Assembly: GCA_023421635.1 (NCBI GenBank)
Contig: JAEZSU010000092.1
Span: 1 to 5,682 of the forward strand
Direction of reading: 5' to 3'
Length of the DNA: 5,682 nt
DNA from: Actinomycetes bacterium
Lineage (GTDB): Bacteria > Actinomycetota > Actinomycetes > Actinomycetales > Microbacteriaceae
A program made the position numbers and the translations under genes. The notes below the pieces were generated by a model. It was not told the DNA's origin, made no database searches, and saw only the letters and a list, made by a program, of their open reading frames with translations. Shown here piece after piece: positions 4,860 to 5,682 of the stretch (positions are counted from its first letter, which is position 1; every line of letters begins with the position of its first letter).

Positions 4860-5682
4860 GTGGAAGGACTCGGTCGCCGCATTCTCGTGGCCGCCTTCGA
4901 CGGCTGGAACGACGCCGGCGAAGCCGCATCCGCAGCGCTCGCCCTGCTGAAGGCAGAGGGCGCGTACGAGCCGGTGCACTCCGTCGACCCCGAGCTGTAC
5001 TTCGACTACCAGTACACGCGCCCGCAGGTGGGGACGGATGCCGACGGCCGGCGCACGCTGACCTGGCCCCAGGCGACGATCCTGCGTCCCGTGACGGCAT
5101 CCGAGGACCCGCAGGTGTGGCTGCTGACCGGTGTCGAGCCCGCCCGCGCGTGGCAGGCGTTCGCCGCCGAACTCGTCGACGTGGCGCTGCGCGAGGACGT
5201 GACCGGGTTCGTCGGGCTGGGGTCGATGATGTCCGACGTGCCGCACACCCGGCCGATCTCCGTGTTCGCCGGCAGTGACAACGACCGCCTTCGCGGCGCA
5301 CTCGACCTGGAACGCTCCAGCTACGAGGGTCCCGTCGGCATCCTCTCCGTGCTGGCCCAGTCGGCGGAGGACGCGGGCATCCCGAGCGCCTCGCTGTGGG
5401 CGAGCGTCCCGCACTACGTCGCCGGCCACACTCCGTCGCCCAAGGCGACCCTCGCCCTGCTCGACCGGCTCGAGAAGCTCACCGGTGCCCACATCCCCCG
5501 GGGTGCGCTGGCGGCGGAGTCCGCAGCGTGGGAGGCGTCGATCGACGCCGCAGCCGCCGACGACGAGGAGATGACCGAGTACATCCGCGGCCTCGAGCAG
5601 ACGCGCGACGCGTGGGACTCCCCCGAGGCATCGGGTGATGCGATCGCCCGCGAGTTCGAGCAGTACCTGCGCCGTCGCGGCG
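4860..5682 (+). CDS. PAC2-family protein, 3' end outside the window
   Basis: PAC2 proteins take their name from a eukaryotic proteasome assembly chaperone; bacterial members, common in actinobacteria, have no established function. The frame is open for 274 codons to the right edge, so the C-terminus is missing. The family signature FDGWNDAGEAASAAL is at residues 13-27. Also typical are DPELYFDYQYTRP (43-55), the Gly-rich segment GFVGLGSMMSDVPHTRP (116-132) and SLWASVPHYVAGHTPSPKAT (178-197), followed by helices (LALLDRLEKLTG). A final acidic, helical region (about 228-274, with DDEEMTEYIRGLEQ) may form a coiled coil. No signal peptide or membrane segment is present, so it is probably cytoplasmic. 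Transcription diverges from the HAD-trmI-pafBC operon. In M. tuberculosis a PAC2 gene (Rv2125, from memory) also lies a few genes from trmI, suggesting old linkage with the proteasome neighbourhood. Confidence 0.9.
   Translation, partial: MEGLGRRILVAAFDGWNDAGEAASAALALLKAEGAYEPVHSVDPELYFDYQYTRPQVGTDADGRRTLTWPQATILRPVTASEDPQVWLLTGVEPARAWQAFAAELVDVALREDVTGFVGLGSMMSDVPHTRPISVFAGSDNDRLRGALDLERSSYEGPVGILSVLAQSAEDAGIPSASLWASVPHYVAGHTPSPKATLALLDRLEKLTGAHIPRGALAAESAAWEASIDAAAADDEEMTEYIRGLEQTRDAWDSPEASGDAIAREFEQYLRRRG

Noticed and set aside
1121..5278. A 1385-codon open frame on the plus strand, antisense to five genes
   Set aside because: It is a shadow frame of GC-rich coding DNA: the protein is dominated by Arg, Gly, Val, His and Asp, has no recognisable domain, and lies opposite four complete genes with clear family motifs and most of pafB; it also covers the PAC2 start in another frame.
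4770..5492. A 240-codon minus-strand frame opposite the PAC2 gene
   Set aside because: The plus strand here has clear PAC2 motifs and a strong ribosome binding site; the antisense protein shows no recognisable fold.

Overview
The window looks like chromosomal core sequence from a high-GC actinobacterium, most likely a member of Microbacteriaceae such as Microbacterium. This rests on very high third-position GC, GTG starts, the actinobacterial module pafB-pafC-tatA, a Rv2118c-type TrmI tRNA methyltransferase and a PAC2-family protein. The genus is inferred from sequence feel and was not tested by any search.

Layout: six genes run leftwards on the minus strand from 4773 to the left edge. In transcription order they are a HAD-family phosphatase (4773-4084), trmI (4087-3077), a lipoprotein with two FKBP-like domains (3067-2144), pafB (2113-1130), pafC (1133-165) and the first 33 codons of tatA (101-1). 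Junctions are tight: a 4-base overlap, 9 bases, 30 bases, a 4-base overlap and 63 bases. They probably form one operon. One PAC2-family gene runs rightwards from 4860 off the right edge. The 86 bases between the HAD and PAC2 starts are a divergent promoter region with a -10-like element for each direction; the HAD one sits where a leaderless mRNA would be expected. There is no gene-free stretch over 300 bases, and I see no RNA gene, insertion sequence, CRISPR array or phage sequence.

Functionally, PafB and PafC are partner WYL-domain transcription factors that in mycobacteria activate the LexA-independent DNA damage response. TrmI methylates tRNA at A58, TatA is part of the twin-arginine export pore, and the FKBP-like lipoprotein probably acts on the outer face of the membrane. 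In mycobacteria the stretch between trmI and pafB holds the pupylation and proteasome genes (arc/mpa, dop, pup, prcBA, pafA). Here that interval holds only the FKBP-like gene, so the window reads as a collapsed version of the proteasome locus that keeps the PafBC regulator. I see no new multi-gene system. The most useful observations are this collapse, the enriched hexamer GCATCC/GGATGC, the degenerate FKBP domains, the altered WYL motif of PafB and the likely leaderless operon start.
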